From Actinomycetales bacterium (GTDB taxonomy: Bacteria > Actinomycetota > Actinomycetes > Actinomycetales > Microbacteriaceae): DNA of 64,000 bases. Within the stretch, counting starts at the first letter, position 1; the number at the start of each line of letters is the position of its first letter. Where the stretch lies: assembly GCA_015655415.1 (NCBI GenBank), contig JAATFB010000027.1:38473-102472 (forward strand), in the 5' to 3' direction. A program made the translations under genes and the position numbers. The notes beneath the pieces were generated by a model. It searched no databases and was not told where the DNA came from. It saw only the letters and a list, made by a program, of their open reading frames with translations. This document shows, one piece after another, positions 7,784-17,274 of this stretch.

Positions 7784-9048
7784 GGCGTGACCGGCCGCAG
7801 CACCTCGAGGCCGCCGAGATGGCCGCGCAGCGCCTCCGGGACGAACACCGATCCGTCCGCCTGCTGGTGGGTCTCGAGCAGTGCGACGATCCACCTGGTG
7901 GTGGCCAGCGTCCCGTTGAGCGTGGCGACGGGAGCGGTCCTGCCACCCTCGGCGCGATACCTGATCCGCAGCCGGCGCGCCTGGAACGTCGTGCAGTTGG
8001 AGGTCGACGTCAGCTCGCGGTAGCGGCCCTGCGTCGGCACCCACGCCTCGACGTCGTACTTGCGCGCCGCGCTGGATCCGAGATCGCCCGCAGCGGTGTC
8101 GATCACGCGGTATGCCAGTCCCAGGGACTGCAGCATCTCCTCCTGCCAGCCGAGCAGACGAAGGTGCTCCGTCTCGGCGTCCTGCGGCTCGATGTAGACG
8201 AACATCTCGAGCTTGTTGAACTGGTGCACCCGGATGATCCCGCGCGTGTCCCTGCCGCCGCTGCCGGCCTCCCGCCGGTAGCAGGTCGACCAGCCGGCAT
8301 AGCGCAGCGGGCCGCCGGAGAGGTCGATGATCTCGTCGGAGTGGTATCCGGCGAGCGCGACCTCGCTCGTGCCGGTCAGGTAGAGGTCGTCCGTTCCGAG
8401 TCGGTAGACCTCGTCGGCGTGGGCGCCGAGGAATCCGGTGCCCTGCATGATCTCGGGCCTCACCAGTGTCGGCGTGATCATCGGCGTGAACCCGTTCGCC
8501 AGCGCCCGGTCCAGCGCATAGCTCATCAGCGCGAGCTCGAGCCGGGCACCCACGCCCTTCAGGAAGTAGAAGCGAGCACCGCTCACCTTGGCGCCGCGAG
8601 CCATGTCGATGGCGTCCAGCCTCTCGCCGAGCTCGAGGTGGTCGAGCGGCTCGAAGTCGAATCGGGGGATAGCGCCCACCTCGCGCAACGTCACGAAGTC
8701 GTCCTCACCACCTGCGGGCACGCCATCGACGATCACATTGCCGATGCGGCGCACCGCCTCGTCGAACCGCTCCTCCGCTGCGGATGCCCGCGCCTGAGCC
8801 TGCCTCACGCGCTCGGCGAGCTGCTGCGCCTGAGCGACGAGCGCCTTCTTCTCCTCCTTCGGAGCGGACGCCACGCGCTTGCCGAGCACGTTCTGCTCGG
8901 CGCGAAGGGACTCGAACTCGGTGATCGCCGCGCGACGCTCCGCATCGGCCGCGAGTGCGGCGTCCACCGTCTCGGGGGACTCCCCGCGGGCCTCCTGTGA
9001 ACGCCTGACGAGGTCCGGGTTCTCACGCAGAAGCACGGGATCGATCAC
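7780..9048 (-). CDS. serS: Seryl-tRNA synthetase
   Basis: This 422-residue class II aminoacyl-tRNA synthetase charges tRNA-Ser and tRNA-Sec with serine. The first ~100 residues form the antiparallel coiled-coil arm (AEQLA and [13 protein letters not shown] stretches) that grips the long variable arm of tRNA-Ser. Class II motif 2 is seen in [20 protein letters not shown] and motif 3 in the [19 protein letters not shown] segment. Length is normal for bacteria. It starts with ATG at 9048 and is the first gene of a two-gene operon with the HAD phosphatase. Upstream lies a repeat-rich gap. Confidence 0.98.
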   Translation of the reverse strand: MIDPVLLRENPDLVRRSQEARGESPETVDAALAADAERRAAITEFESLRAEQNVLGKRVASAPKEEKKALVAQAQQLAERVRQAQARASAAEERFDEAVRRIGNVIVDGVPAGGEDDFVTLREVGAIPRFDFEPLDHLELGERLDAIDMARGAKVSGARFYFLKGVGARLELALMSYALDRALANGFTPMITPTLVRPEIMQGTGFLGAHADEVYRLGTDDLYLTGTSEVALAGYHSDEIIDLSGGPLRYAGWSTCYRREAGSGGRDTRGIIRVHQFNKLEMFVYIEPQDAETEHLRLLGWQEEMLQSLGLAYRVIDTAAGDLGSSAARKYDVEAWVPTQGRYRELTSTSNCTTFQARRLRIRYRAEGGRTAPVATLNGTLATTRWIVALLETHQQADGSVFVPEALRGHLGGLEVLRPVTP

Positions 9049-9165
9049 CGCTCAAGTCTATGGGCGCCCCTCCCCCTGCCGCCCCCTCCCCTCTTCACCC
9101 TCCCCTTCCCTTCCTCTCTCCCGCCCGACTCCCCGGCCCGACTCCCGACGCAACTCCCCCACCCG

Positions 9166-9218
9166 AGAAGCCAGTACACGCTGCTGAGGCCCGAGGATGA
9201 ACGCACTTTGTGGCTTCT
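9166..9218. repeat. 53-bp element, copy A
   Basis: The element begins AGAAGCCAGTACACGCTGCT and ends CACTTTGTGGCTTCT; its outer 8 bases (AGAAGCCA / TGGCTTCT) are perfectly complementary. It matches copy B at 47 of 53 positions. Four copies of exactly this length exist in the window, all at gene ends or between genes. Confidence 0.8.
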
Positions 9219-9321
9219 GAGCTGGCGGAGCCACCCGGGGGAGCCACCCGAGAAGGCGGAGCCACCCGAGAAGGCGAAGCCGCTCGAGAAGGCGGAGCCA
9301 CCCGAGAAGGCGAAGCCGCCG
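9219..9321. repeat. Tandem GGAGCCACCCGAGAAGGC-type repeats
   Basis: About five degenerate 18-bp units rich in GAGCCACCC and GAGAAGGC lie between the two 53-bp elements. A similar GGCGGAGCCACCC string follows copy B, and GGCGCAGCCACC follows copy D at 48.4 kb, so the two repeat types travel together. Confidence 0.65.
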
Positions 9322-9374
9322 AGAAGCCAGTACACGCTGCTCAGTCCCAGGGATAAACACACTTTGTGGCTTCT
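9322..9374. repeat. 53-bp element, copy B
   Basis: This copy begins AGAAGCCAGTACACGCTGCT and ends CACTTTGTGGCTTCT. It has the same 8-bp complementary ends and the same length as copy A, with six substitutions confined to the interior. Confidence 0.8.
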
Positions 9375-9446
9375 GGGCTGGCGGAGCCACCCGGGGGAGC
9401 CACCCGGCGGAGCCGCCCGCGGGAGCCACTGAGTACCGTTGTAACG

Positions 9447-10496
9447 ATGAGCGACCCGGCCGCACCCGCATCCGACACGATCCCGGATGCCGCGGATGCC
9501 GCACGCCCGCGACGCGTCACCATCGTGTACAACCCCACCAAGCGCCACACGAAGGCGCTGCGCAGGGCGGTGCTGGCCGGCCTCGCCGAGGCTCAGGAGC
9601 TCGCCTCCCGATCGAATACGGCGGGGTGGGCGCAACCGGCGTGGCTGCCGACCACCGTGGACGACCCGGGCATCGGCCTGGCCCGGCGGGCGCTCGAGGA
9701 CGGCGCAGACCTCGTGATAGCGGCGGGCGGCGACGGCACGGTGCGCGCCGTCGCGGCAGGCTTGCGTGGCAGCGGCGTAGCCATGGGCATCGTGCCGCTC
9801 GGCACCGGCAACCTGCTGGCCCGCAACCTGGGGCTGCCGCTGTCGGACCCCATGGCAGCGGTGCGCATCGCCCTGTCGGGCTCCGACCGGGCCGTCGACG
9901 TGGGCGTCGCCGAGCTGACCCGGGAGGACGGGACGTCCAGCGACCACGTCTTCATGGTCATGGCGGGGATCGGCATCGACGCGGCGATGTTCGCGAAGAC
10001 CAACCCGCAGCTGAAGGAGAAGGTGGGATGGCTGGCCTACGTCGACGGCGGCCTGAGGTCGCTGGGCACGAAGAAGCTGCACATCCACTACCGGCTCCCG
10101 GGGCATCCGGCGCACTCGGCGTACGTCAGCACGATCCTCGTCGGCAACTGCGGCGCGCTCCCCGGCAACATGGAGCTGATGCCGGATGCCCGCCTGGACG
10201 ACGGCGAGCTCGACATCGCGCTGCTGCAGCCGCGCACCGTCTTCGGATGGCTCGCGATCTGGCGCAAGGTGACCTGGGAGAACAGGGTCCTGCGGCGCAG
10301 CGCCTTCGGGCGCAGGATCATCCGCTTCACCGGGTCGGACAAGGCCAGGATGCTCTCCTATCTGCGCGGACCGTCCGTGCACGTCGAGGTGGAGGGCACC
10401 GAACCCGTGGAGTTGGACGGAGACGGCTTCGGAGAGGTGGTCGACGCGCACTTCTGGGCGGATCCGCGTTCCCTTCTCGTGCGCGTCACCGCCTGA
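9447..10496 (+). CDS. Diacylglycerol kinase family (DagK/YegS-like) lipid kinase
   Basis: The 349-residue protein belongs to the DAGK catalytic family (PF00781), which phosphorylates diacylglycerol or related lipids at the membrane. It has the N-terminal VTIVYNPTK strand, the glycine-rich nucleotide site GGDGTVRAV (residues 94-102) and PLGTGNLLARNLGLP (117 on). A C-terminal beta-sandwich contains DDGELDIALLQP, typical of YegS/DgkB proteins. The ATG at 9447 is used; upstream in-frame sequence is repeat DNA. It faces serS across the repeat-rich gap and converges on pheA with 28 bp between stops. Likely role: lipid recycling to phosphatidic acid; exact substrate unknown. Confidence 0.88.
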   Translation: MSDPAAPASDTIPDAADAARPRRVTIVYNPTKRHTKALRRAVLAGLAEAQELASRSNTAGWAQPAWLPTTVDDPGIGLARRALEDGADLVIAAGGDGTVRAVAAGLRGSGVAMGIVPLGTGNLLARNLGLPLSDPMAAVRIALSGSDRAVDVGVAELTREDGTSSDHVFMVMAGIGIDAAMFAKTNPQLKEKVGWLAYVDGGLRSLGTKKLHIHYRLPGHPAHSAYVSTILVGNCGALPGNMELMPDARLDDGELDIALLQPRTVFGWLAIWRKVTWENRVLRRSAFGRRIIRFTGSDKARMLSYLRGPSVHVEVEGTEPVELDGDGFGEVVDAHFWADPRSLLVRVTA

Positions 10497-10524
10497 GCCG
10501 ACCGCCCCATCGCCCGGGAGGCGC

Positions 10525-11523
10525 TCACGCGCCGGGCTCGCCGCCGATCAGCCCGCGCAGCCAGTCCCGGGCCTCGATGAAGACGCCGTCGGCGTAGCGG
10601 GAGTCGAACTCGACCGCGGCACCGTCGGCGCGCGGGTACGAGCCCAGGAACACGATGTTCGGGCTGAACCGGAACAGGCCGAGCAGGGCATCCGCCACGC
10701 GTTCGTCGGCCACGTGGCCGTCGGCGTCGATGATGAACCGGTACCGGCCGAGCTCGTCGCCGATGGGACGCGACTCGATGAGGCTGAGGTTGACGCCGCG
10801 GGTGGAGAACTGCTCGAGCATCTCGACGAGCGTGCCGGAGCGATCGGACGGCAGCTCGACGATCAGGCTCGTCTTGTCGGCGCCGGTGGGCTCGGGGATG
10901 CGCCGCGTGCGACTGACCAGCGCGAACCGCGTCACGGCGTTCGGGTTGTCGATCACGTTTTCGGCCAGCAGCGCCAGGTCGTGGTGGTCGACGATCGCCG
11001 GAGGGGCGATCGCGGCATCCGCTGGGCTCGTCGTCCTGCCGGCCGCGTCGGTCTCCAGCAGCGACAGCGCCGCGCTCACGTTGCTCGACGCCGGAACGTA
11101 GTCGTGGGAGGGCAGGTGGGCCCCCAGCCAGGCCTTGCACTGCGCGTACGCCACCGGATGCGCCGCGACGGTCTTGACGTCTGCGAGCGTGGTGCCGGGC
11201 CGCGCCACCAGCACGAAGCCCACCGGCACCAGGTACTCCCCCACGATGCGAAGGCCCGGGACCGTCGCCAACGCGTCCTGCGTCGCCGAGACGCCGCCCT
11301 CGATCGAGTTCTCGATCGCGATCATCGCGGCGACGCTGCGACCCGCCACCACGTCGTCGAGCGCCTCGCCCACGTTGTTCACGGCACGCCACGGCTTGCC
11401 CCGCGCCTCCGGCACCTGAGCCAACGCGGCCTCGGTGAACGTGCCGGAGGGTCCCAGGAAGCTGTACGCCTCGGCGGACTCGACCGGGGTCGCTGAAGGC
11501 TTCTCGACGCTGGGGTCCGACAT
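10525..11523 (-). CDS. pheA: Prephenate dehydratase
   Basis: This 332-residue monofunctional enzyme converts prephenate to phenylpyruvate, the committed step to phenylalanine. The dehydratase lobes start with YSFLGPSGTFTEAAL. The family's TRF motif is present as AVTRFALVSRTRR. A C-terminal ACT regulatory domain (KTSLIVELPSDRSGTL ... VNLSLIESRP) carries the ESRP signature for phenylalanine feedback inhibition. No chorismate mutase domain is fused, as is usual in actinobacteria. It is divergent from the phosphoglucomutase gene across a 227-bp GC-rich gap. Confidence 0.95.
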   Translation of the reverse strand: MSDPSVEKPSATPVESAEAYSFLGPSGTFTEAALAQVPEARGKPWRAVNNVGEALDDVVAGRSVAAMIAIENSIEGGVSATQDALATVPGLRIVGEYLVPVGFVLVARPGTTLADVKTVAAHPVAYAQCKAWLGAHLPSHDYVPASSNVSAALSLLETDAAGRTTSPADAAIAPPAIVDHHDLALLAENVIDNPNAVTRFALVSRTRRIPEPTGADKTSLIVELPSDRSGTLVEMLEQFSTRGVNLSLIESRPIGDELGRYRFIIDADGHVADERVADALLGLFRFSPNIVFLGSYPRADGAAVEFDSRYADGVFIEARDWLRGLIGGEPGA

Positions 11524-11750
11524 GATGGCAGCCTATCCGTCCGGGTCGGACCGGCCGCGATCGCGGGCCCGGGCTCCTCGAAGGCCCGAAGCGCCGGCCC
11601 GGGCTCGCCGCCGCGCGAGCAGCCGGGCCCGCCGCAGCGTGAGAGCAGCCGGGTGCACCGCCACGCGAGAGCAGGAGTCGCGCCAGGTCGGCTGTTCCCG
11701 CGGCATCCCGCGGCTGCGAGCGGATGCGAGCGGGTGCGAGACTGGAGCGC

Positions 11751-13370
11751 ATGACCGATCGCGCGGGCACCCCGGCCACTCCTGAAGACCTGATCGACGT
11801 CGAGGCCCTCGTGCGGGCCTACTACGACAAGAGGCCGGATGTCTCGGTGCCGGAGCAGCGCGTCGTGTTCGGGACCAGCGGCCACCGCGGCAGCGCCTTC
11901 GACACGGCGTTCAACGACGACCACATCGCGGCGATCACGCAGGCCATCGTCGAGTACCGGCGGTCACAGGGCACCTCCGGCCCGCTGTTCATCGGCGCCG
12001 ACACCCATGCGCTCAGCATGCCCGCCCAGACGACGGCCCTCGAGGTGCTGGTGGCGAACGGTGTGGACGTGCTCACGGACGCGTACGACGACTACACCCC
12101 GACGCCCGCAGTGAGTCACGCGATCATCGCGTACAACCACGCCCATCCGGAAGGGCCGAAGGCGGACGGCATCGTCGTGACCCCGAGCCACAACCCGCCG
12201 CGCGACGGCGGCTTCAAGTACAACCCGCCGCACGGCGGCCCCGCCGACACGGATGCGACGGGCTGGATCGCGAACCGCGCCAACGAGCTCATCGCCGACG
12301 GCCTGCGTGACGTGAACCGCGCCGAGCCCAGCGGCGTCGCGACCTATGACTTTCGCGAGCGCTACGTCGACGACCTGCGCAACGTCATCGACGTCGACGC
12401 CATCAGGAGGGCCGGCGTGCGCATCGGGGCCGACCCGCTCGGCGGGGCGAGCGCGCACTACTGGTCGCTGATCGGCGAGAGGTACGGGCTCGACCTCACG
12501 GTCGTGAATCCGACGATCGACCCGCAGTGGGGCTTCATGACGCTGGACTGGGACGGCAAGATCCGCATGGACCCGTCGAGCCCCTCGGCCATGGCGTCCG
12601 TGCTGAGGCGCAAGGACGACTACGACGTGCTCACCGGAAACGACGCGGATGCCGACCGGCACGGCATCGTCACCCCCGACGGCGGCCTGATGAACCCGAA
12701 CCACTACCTGGCCGCCGCCATCCGGTACCTCTACACGCATCGGCCGGACTGGCGCCAGGATGCCGCAATCGGCAAGACCCTCGTGTCGTCCTCGATCATC
12801 GACCGGGTCGCAGGGGCGCTCGGCCGCAGGCTGTGGGAGGTGCCCGTCGGCTTCAAGTGGTTCGTGCCCGGGCTCATCGACGGATCTGTCGCGTTCGGCG
12901 GCGAGGAGAGCGCCGGCGCGTCGTTCCTCCGGCTGGACGGCACGGCGTGGACGACCGACAAGGACGGCATCCTGCTCGCTCTGCTCGCCGCGGAGATCAT
13001 CGCCGTCACCGGCACGAGCCCGTCGCAGCTCTACCGGGAGCTCACCGACCAGTTCGGCGACCCGGTGTACCAGAGGGTGGATGCCGCCGCATCCAAGGAG
13101 CAGAAGGCGAAGCTGGCGAGGCTGGACGGCGACGCGATCGAGGCGACCGAGCTCGCCGGCGAGAGGATCACCGCCAAGCTCTCGAGCGCGCCGGGCAACG
13201 ACGCGCCCATCGGCGGCGTCAAGGTGATCACGGACGATGCGTGGTTCGCGGCGCGTCCCAGCGGCACCGAGGATGTCTACAAGATCTACGCGGAGTCGTT
13301 CCTCGGCGCCGACCACCTGAAGCAGGTGCAGTCCGAGGCGAAGCGGATCGTCGACGCAGCGATCGCGTAG
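11751..13370 (+). CDS. pgm: Phosphoglucomutase (alpha-D-glucose phosphate-specific)
   Basis: The 539-residue enzyme interconverts glucose 1-phosphate and glucose 6-phosphate, linking glycolysis to glycogen and UDP-glucose synthesis. The phosphoserine loop is [11 protein letters not shown] (Ser146). The metal-binding loop is [12 protein letters not shown] ([10 protein letters not shown]), and sugar and phosphate contacts are GGEESAG and [15 protein letters not shown] near the C-terminus. FGTSGHRG at the N-terminus marks the PGM rather than phosphomannomutase subgroup. Start ATG 11751 removes a short spurious extension. UDP-glucose dehydrogenase elsewhere in the window uses a downstream product. 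Confidence 0.96.
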   Translation: MTDRAGTPATPEDLIDVEALVRAYYDKRPDVSVPEQRVVFGTSGHRGSAFDTAFNDDHIAAITQAIVEYRRSQGTSGPLFIGADTHALSMPAQTTALEVLVANGVDVLTDAYDDYTPTPAVSHAIIAYNHAHPEGPKADGIVVTPSHNPPRDGGFKYNPPHGGPADTDATGWIANRANELIADGLRDVNRAEPSGVATYDFRERYVDDLRNVIDVDAIRRAGVRIGADPLGGASAHYWSLIGERYGLDLTVVNPTIDPQWGFMTLDWDGKIRMDPSSPSAMASVLRRKDDYDVLTGNDADADRHGIVTPDGGLMNPNHYLAAAIRYLYTHRPDWRQDAAIGKTLVSSSIIDRVAGALGRRLWEVPVGFKWFVPGLIDGSVAFGGEESAGASFLRLDGTAWTTDKDGILLALLAAEIIAVTGTSPSQLYRELTDQFGDPVYQRVDAAASKEQKAKLARLDGDAIEATELAGERITAKLSSAPGNDAPIGGVKVITDDAWFAARPSGTEDVYKIYAESFLGADHLKQVQSEAKRIVDAAIA

Positions 13371-13380
13371 CACCGCAGCT

Positions 13381-13495
13381 GGCAGTCCTCGGCCCTGGCC
13401 CCTGCCCCTGGCCCCCCTAGCCCTGGTCCGTTTCCCCGGCCCCGGTCCCCTAACCCTGGTCCGTGCCCCTGGCCCCGGCCCCAGGCCCAGGCCCC
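13381..13495. repeat. Low-complexity CCCTGGCCCC repeat tract
   Basis: A run of degenerate CCCTGGCCCCTGCC and CCCTGGTCCGT units lies just past the pgm stop and leads directly into 53-bp element copy C. It is non-coding and of unknown role. Confidence 0.6.
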
Positions 13496-13548
13496 AGAAG
13501 CCAGAACGTGCACTCAACAGCGCTCGATACCAGCAGATTGTGGCTTCT
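13496..13548. repeat. 53-bp element, copy C
   Basis: It begins AGAAGCCAGAACGTGC and ends GATTGTGGCTTCT, exactly 53 bp with perfect 8-bp complementary ends. The interior differs from copies A and B. It lies between the convergent ends of pgm and the first amidase gene. Confidence 0.78.
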
Positions 13549-13619
13549 CGCCCGAATGCCGCCGGCAGGAGGGGCCGGCAGGAGGGGGCGAACGGGGGAG
13601 AGTGGAGCTGGCCGAGGGC

Positions 13620-14261
13620 TCAGGACTTCGGCGTGGGCGAGGAGGTCGCCGGCAGCGCGATGTGCCAGAAATGCCCGGTCGCGTGCGGATACTCCTTGTC
13701 GAGCACATAGTCCAGGTCGCGGTACTTCGTGTCCTTGTTGTGCCCGGCCATCCTGATGTCGACGTGCTTCTTGCCGTCGCGGGTGGTGTCGGTCACCCTG
13801 CTCACGATCTCCACGTGGTCGTACGAGCCGTCGTCGTCCCAGTCGAACACGACGACGTCACCGACCGCGATCCTCGAGCGCTTGTCGAACGCATACTCGG
13901 TGAGTCCGAGGCTCTTCGCGTTCGAGGCGAAGTACGCGTCCATCGCAGGCACATAGCCCCACGCGGGACTCCAGTCCGCGGCGGCGTCGTGGTTGTACCA
14001 CTGGTCGTTCATCTTCCAGCCGCGGGCGATCAGGGTCTGGCTGACGAAGTTGGCGCAGTCTCCGCCCACGGGGTTGAGGTCGCCGTACACCTTGGTGTTG
14101 TAGTGGTTCCAGTGCGCCATGGCGTAGTCGTACTGCCTCTGGATCGGTGCGGGCAGCGGGGCGGGACCGGACGAGCATCCGGCCAGCGCCAGGGCGGCGA
14201 GCGCCGAGAACGCGGATGCCGCGCGCCACCACCTGCTGCGCGCGCGCTTGGATCTTCTCAT
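13620..14261 (-). CDS. Amidase-domain (PF12671-type) lipoprotein
   Basis: The 213-residue exported lipoprotein (lipobox LALAGC, Cys29) carries a putative amidase domain related to NlpC/P60 cysteine peptidases. Visible features are the Cys in GGDCANFVSQTLIARGW, a following WYN...WSPAWGYVPAMDAYF segment, the DVVVFDWDDDG strand and the His in YDHVEIVSR. These fit a Cys-His hydrolase acting on peptidoglycan or other amide bonds at the cell surface. ATG at 14261 is taken as start; there is no strong ribosome site. A paralogue with an extra TIG domain lies at 16.1-17.0 kb, with an L,D-transpeptidase gene between them. Confidence 0.85.
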   Translation of the reverse strand: MRRSKRARSRWWRAASAFSALAALALAGCSSGPAPLPAPIQRQYDYAMAHWNHYNTKVYGDLNPVGGDCANFVSQTLIARGWKMNDQWYNHDAAADWSPAWGYVPAMDAYFASNAKSLGLTEYAFDKRSRIAVGDVVVFDWDDDGSYDHVEIVSRVTDTTRDGKKHVDIRMAGHNKDTKYRDLDYVLDKEYPHATGHFWHIALPATSSPTPKS

Positions 14262-14481
14262 CCGATCGACACTACCGACGGCATCCTGTGGGCCTGCCGG
14301 ACCCGCCCGGCTCCAAGGCAACGCCAAGGCTCCCGGCTCCTCGAGCGGACGAGGTGGGCGGGGCGCACCCGCCATGGTGCGCGGGAGCGCCGCACGGGAG
14401 CCCCGTTGGCGGAACGAGCCGCGAAATTATATCCTCAGTAGACGTTTCGCACAGTGGGGGAAACGGGCGAACGGGGATGAC

Positions 14482-15912
14482 GTGACCGACCAGTTGACAC
14501 GCGAGGCTGCCGTCGGCGACGCCCCGAGGGATCTCGGTACGACCGAACCGGGGCCGGTGCGCGTGAGCCCGCCGCCGTCACAGACGACGAGGCCTAGGCG
14601 GAGGCGGCGATTCCTGTGGCTGTGGATCGCCCTCGGCGTGCTCGTCGTCCTGGCCGGTGCGGCGCTCACGCTGCTGATCGCGCCGGGAACGACCATCGCG
14701 GGAGTCCCCGTCGGCGGCCTGCCGCCGAGCGTGGCGGCGAACGTGGTGTCGCAAAGACTCGCCGACACCACCGTCAGCGTGAACGGCGCCCGCATGACCG
14801 GGCGCGAGCTCGGCGTCGAGGTCGACGCTGACGCGCTGACGAGCCGCGCGCACTCCGATCGCCCGCTGTGGAACATCGGCACGTGGTTCGGCTCGCCGAT
14901 CGATGCTCCGGTGACGCTCGAGCCCGGCAAGACGGACAGGGCGCTGCAACACGCACTCCCCGCCCTGTACACCAGGGCGCAGGATGCCACAGTCACGTTC
15001 GCGAACGGGCGCTACGTCGCCGAGCCCGCCGTGCCGGGCGTCAGGGTCGACACCCGGGCGCTCGCTCAGGCTCTTCAGCAGGCCTACACCCGAGGGCTCG
15101 ACCACGTGGCCGTGCGGACGACCAAGACCGAGGCGCTGCCACCGATCAGCACCGACACCGCCAAGGGCATGGAGGTGAAGCTCAATGCCATGCTCGCCGC
15201 GATCGGCTTCTACGTGGGAACGGAGCGCACCGTGCCGGTCGCGCCGGAGGTCGCCTCATCCTGGCTGACGGTGACGCCGGAGGACAAGACCGGCAGCTTC
15301 GCCATCGCAGCGGATCCGGCAAAGATCCAGACCGCGGTCGACGCGCTCCCCGGCGAGGTGAATCGTCCGGCGGTGAACGCGGAGAACATCGTCGACTCCA
15401 CGGGGAAGGTGCTGCGCACCGACTCCGCGGGCCAGCCGGGAAGGGCGCTGGGCAAGACCGGCGGCATCGCCCGCTCCTTCGCGACACAGCTGAGCCAGGG
15501 CAATGCGGAGTACCGGCTCCCCGTGACCGAGACGCCGGCCCCGACGACGAACCTCCAGCGAAGCATCGACGTCGACCTGAGCACGCAGCGCCTCTCCATG
15601 ATCCAGAACGGCGCCGTCGTCGACTCCTGGGCGATCTCGTCTGGGCTGCCCATCGCACCCACGCCGACGGGTCACTTCACCGTCCACGTGCACATCCGCG
15701 AGCAGACCATGTCGAGCACGCAATACGGCTACGTCGTGCCGAACGTGCAGTGGGTGATGTACTTCGACGGCAACGGCGACGCGTTCCACGGCGTGTACTG
15801 GCACGACAACTTCGGGCATCCCATGAGCCACGGATGCGTGGGCATGCCGATCGACCTGGCCGAACGGCTCTACGAGTGGTCGCCTGACGGGCTCGAGGTC
15901 TACATCCACTGA
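14482..15912 (+). CDS. Membrane-anchored L,D-transpeptidase with peptidoglycan-binding domain
   Basis: This 476-residue enzyme should make 3-3 cross-links in peptidoglycan or attach proteins to it. A Pro/Arg-rich cytoplasmic N-terminus leads to one transmembrane helix (FLWLWIALGVLVVLAGAALT). A vancomycin-resistance-type PG-binding module follows (GTTIAGVPVGGL, a repeat of the fold near residue 180). The C-terminal YkuD domain starts at SIDVDLSTQRLSMIQNG and ends with the catalytic SHGCVGMP motif (Cys452) and upstream His in WHDNFGH. GTG at 14482 is chosen as start; the longer upstream frame overlaps the divergent lipoprotein's promoter. Flanking amidase lipoproteins suggest a wall-remodelling locus. 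Confidence 0.9.
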   Translation: MTDQLTREAAVGDAPRDLGTTEPGPVRVSPPPSQTTRPRRRRRFLWLWIALGVLVVLAGAALTLLIAPGTTIAGVPVGGLPPSVAANVVSQRLADTTVSVNGARMTGRELGVEVDADALTSRAHSDRPLWNIGTWFGSPIDAPVTLEPGKTDRALQHALPALYTRAQDATVTFANGRYVAEPAVPGVRVDTRALAQALQQAYTRGLDHVAVRTTKTEALPPISTDTAKGMEVKLNAMLAAIGFYVGTERTVPVAPEVASSWLTVTPEDKTGSFAIAADPAKIQTAVDALPGEVNRPAVNAENIVDSTGKVLRTDSAGQPGRALGKTGGIARSFATQLSQGNAEYRLPVTETPAPTTNLQRSIDVDLSTQRLSMIQNGAVVDSWAISSGLPIAPTPTGHFTVHVHIREQTMSSTQYGYVVPNVQWVMYFDGNGDAFHGVYWHDNFGHPMSHGCVGMPIDLAERLYEWSPDGLEVYIH

Positions 15913-16035
15913 CAGCGCTCTCCGACGATGCTCTCGCGGACCGTGCGCGCCGATCGGGCGCGCGACGGGCGCTCGCCGGCCGCCCGCGCTCCAGGCGGGC
16001 GCCGGCCGTCGGATGTCAGGTTCACCTCGCGTGCT

Positions 16036-16085
16036 CCATCGAGCAGGTCAGCGGGTCAGGCCATCGAGCAGGTCAGCGGGTCAGG
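16036..16085. repeat. Exact 25-bp tandem duplication at a gene end
   Basis: Two identical copies of a unit beginning CCATCGAGCAGGTCAGCGGG lie head to tail. The stop codon of the second amidase gene falls inside the second copy, so the duplication reproduces the gene's 3' end. Confidence 0.75.
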
Positions 16086-17011
16086 TGCCAGAAGTGCCCG
16101 GTGGCCCCCGGGTGCTGGGTGGTGATGGTCTCGTCGAGATCGCGGTAGTCGTAGTCGTCGTTGTGGCTGGCGAGCTCGATCCTGTACTGCCCGTCCACCT
16201 TCGTGATGCGATCGACGACCTCCACGTGGTCCGGCGATCCGTCGCCGTCCCAGTCGAAGACCGCGACGTCGCCGAGGGCCACCTTCGCCCGGTCTGCGGG
16301 CGAGAAGCTCAGCTCCTGCAGCCCGAGCGCGTCCGCATTGTCGGCGAAATAGGCGTCCATGGCCGGCACATACCCCCAGGCCGGGCTCCACTCGCCGCCC
16401 GCATCGCGGTTGTACCAGTCGTCGTTCATCGTCCAGCCGCGGGCGATCAGCGTCTGGCTCACGAAGTTGGCACAGTCGCCGCCCGCCGGGTTGAGGTCGC
16501 CGTACTGCGCCGTGTTGTAGTCGTTCCAGTGTGCGAGCGCGTACTGGAGCTGAGCGCCCACGCCTCCTACGGCCGTGTACTCCAGCGCCCTGGGCTTGCT
16601 CGCCACCGTCTTCCCGCCGCTGCCGATGAGCTTCAGGCTCACCGTCGCCTGCTGATAGTCGGCGGCCGCCGGCGCGTGCGCCACGACCTTGTCCGGGCCC
16701 GCGGCCGTGACCCGCACGCTCGTCGAGCCGAACGCCACCCGCTTCACGCCCTGCAGTCCGGTGCCGTTGATCGTCACCGTCTGTCCGATGACGGATGCCC
16801 GTTCCGGGGTCACCGACGTCACCCGCGGGGTCGTACGTGCCGCCTCGTGCGGGGTGGCGGTGCCGTCGCCCGGTTGCTGGCCGGAGCATCCGACGAGCAC
16901 GAGCGCGGACGCCACCGCCAGGGCCGACAGAGCCGCTCGCGCCGTGCCGCGACGGCCCGTGGTGCCGTGATGCCTGGATCGGATGCGTCGCTCGTTCGGG
17001 GGGTAGGACAT
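16073..17011 (-). CDS. Amidase-domain lipoprotein with IPT/TIG domain
   Basis: The 312-residue exported lipoprotein (LVLVGC, Cys42) has two parts. An IPT/TIG immunoglobulin-like domain spans roughly residues 60-140 (PRVTSVTPERASVIGQTVTI...). A C-terminal putative amidase domain is clearly paralogous to the lipoprotein at 13.6 kb, sharing GGDCANFVSQTLIARGW, SPAWGYVPAMDAYFA and VFDWDGDGSPDHVEVV. The Cys and His of the presumed active site are kept. The TIG domain is likely to bind wall polymers or proteins. ATG 17011 is used; a start at 17056 is possible. The neighbouring transpeptidase suggests a shared role in the cell wall. Confidence 0.85.
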   Translation of the reverse strand: MSYPPNERRIRSRHHGTTGRRGTARAALSALAVASALVLVGCSGQQPGDGTATPHEAARTTPRVTSVTPERASVIGQTVTINGTGLQGVKRVAFGSTSVRVTAAGPDKVVAHAPAAADYQQATVSLKLIGSGGKTVASKPRALEYTAVGGVGAQLQYALAHWNDYNTAQYGDLNPAGGDCANFVSQTLIARGWTMNDDWYNRDAGGEWSPAWGYVPAMDAYFADNADALGLQELSFSPADRAKVALGDVAVFDWDGDGSPDHVEVVDRITKVDGQYRIELASHNDDYDYRDLDETITTQHPGATGHFWHLTR

Positions 17012-17158
17012 GACGCATGCCACGGTACCGAGTGCGCCTTGGAATAACCGGTGCACAGGATGTGTGCGCCGTCACGCGCAGATGAGCAGAGCGTTCGCGG
17101 GCGGCGAACCTGGCGAGGGGTTCGCTGATAGGGTTCAACGCGCACACGTTGCGGGTGT

Positions 17159-17181
17159 AAATTTGCAGTCACCGCAAATTT
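17159..17181. promoter_or_regulatory. AT-rich inverted repeat upstream of the DHA2 exporter
   Basis: AAATTTGC and GCAAATTT form perfect 8-bp arms around a 7-bp spacer, 93 bp before the exporter start. Such AT-rich sequence stands out in this GC-rich DNA and looks like a regulator-binding site. No adjacent regulator gene of known matching type identifies the protein. Confidence 0.55.
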
Positions 17182-17274
17182 CTTTCGCCCATCTGGCCAA
17201 CGACGGCGGACCCGGCCGTCGGCCGTGCTCCGCTCTCGCGACCTTCGCCATCCACGCAGAACGTTCGGGGATCC

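Larger units (their letters stand above)
9049..9446. other. Repeat-rich intergenic region between serS and the lipid kinase
   Basis: This 398-bp gap separates two divergent genes. It holds a C-rich stretch (9066-9165), two 53-bp elements (9166-9218 and 9322-9374) and a set of GGAGCCACCCGAGAAGGC-like repeats between and after them. The apparent reading frames here (Gly/Ser/Phe- or Pro/Glu/Lys-rich) are repeat artefacts. Promoters for both genes must lie here, but none was recognised. Confidence 0.7.

Noticed and set aside
9166..9374. 53-bp elements as integron attC sites
   Set aside because: They lack the RYYYAAC/GTTRRRY core sites and there is no integron integrase in the window.
9045..10451. 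Minus-strand frame with GGSAFSGGFAFSGG repeats, antisense to the lipid kinase
   Set aside because: The repeats are translation of tandem GAGCCACCCGAGAAGG DNA, and the rest is a shadow of the kinase gene.
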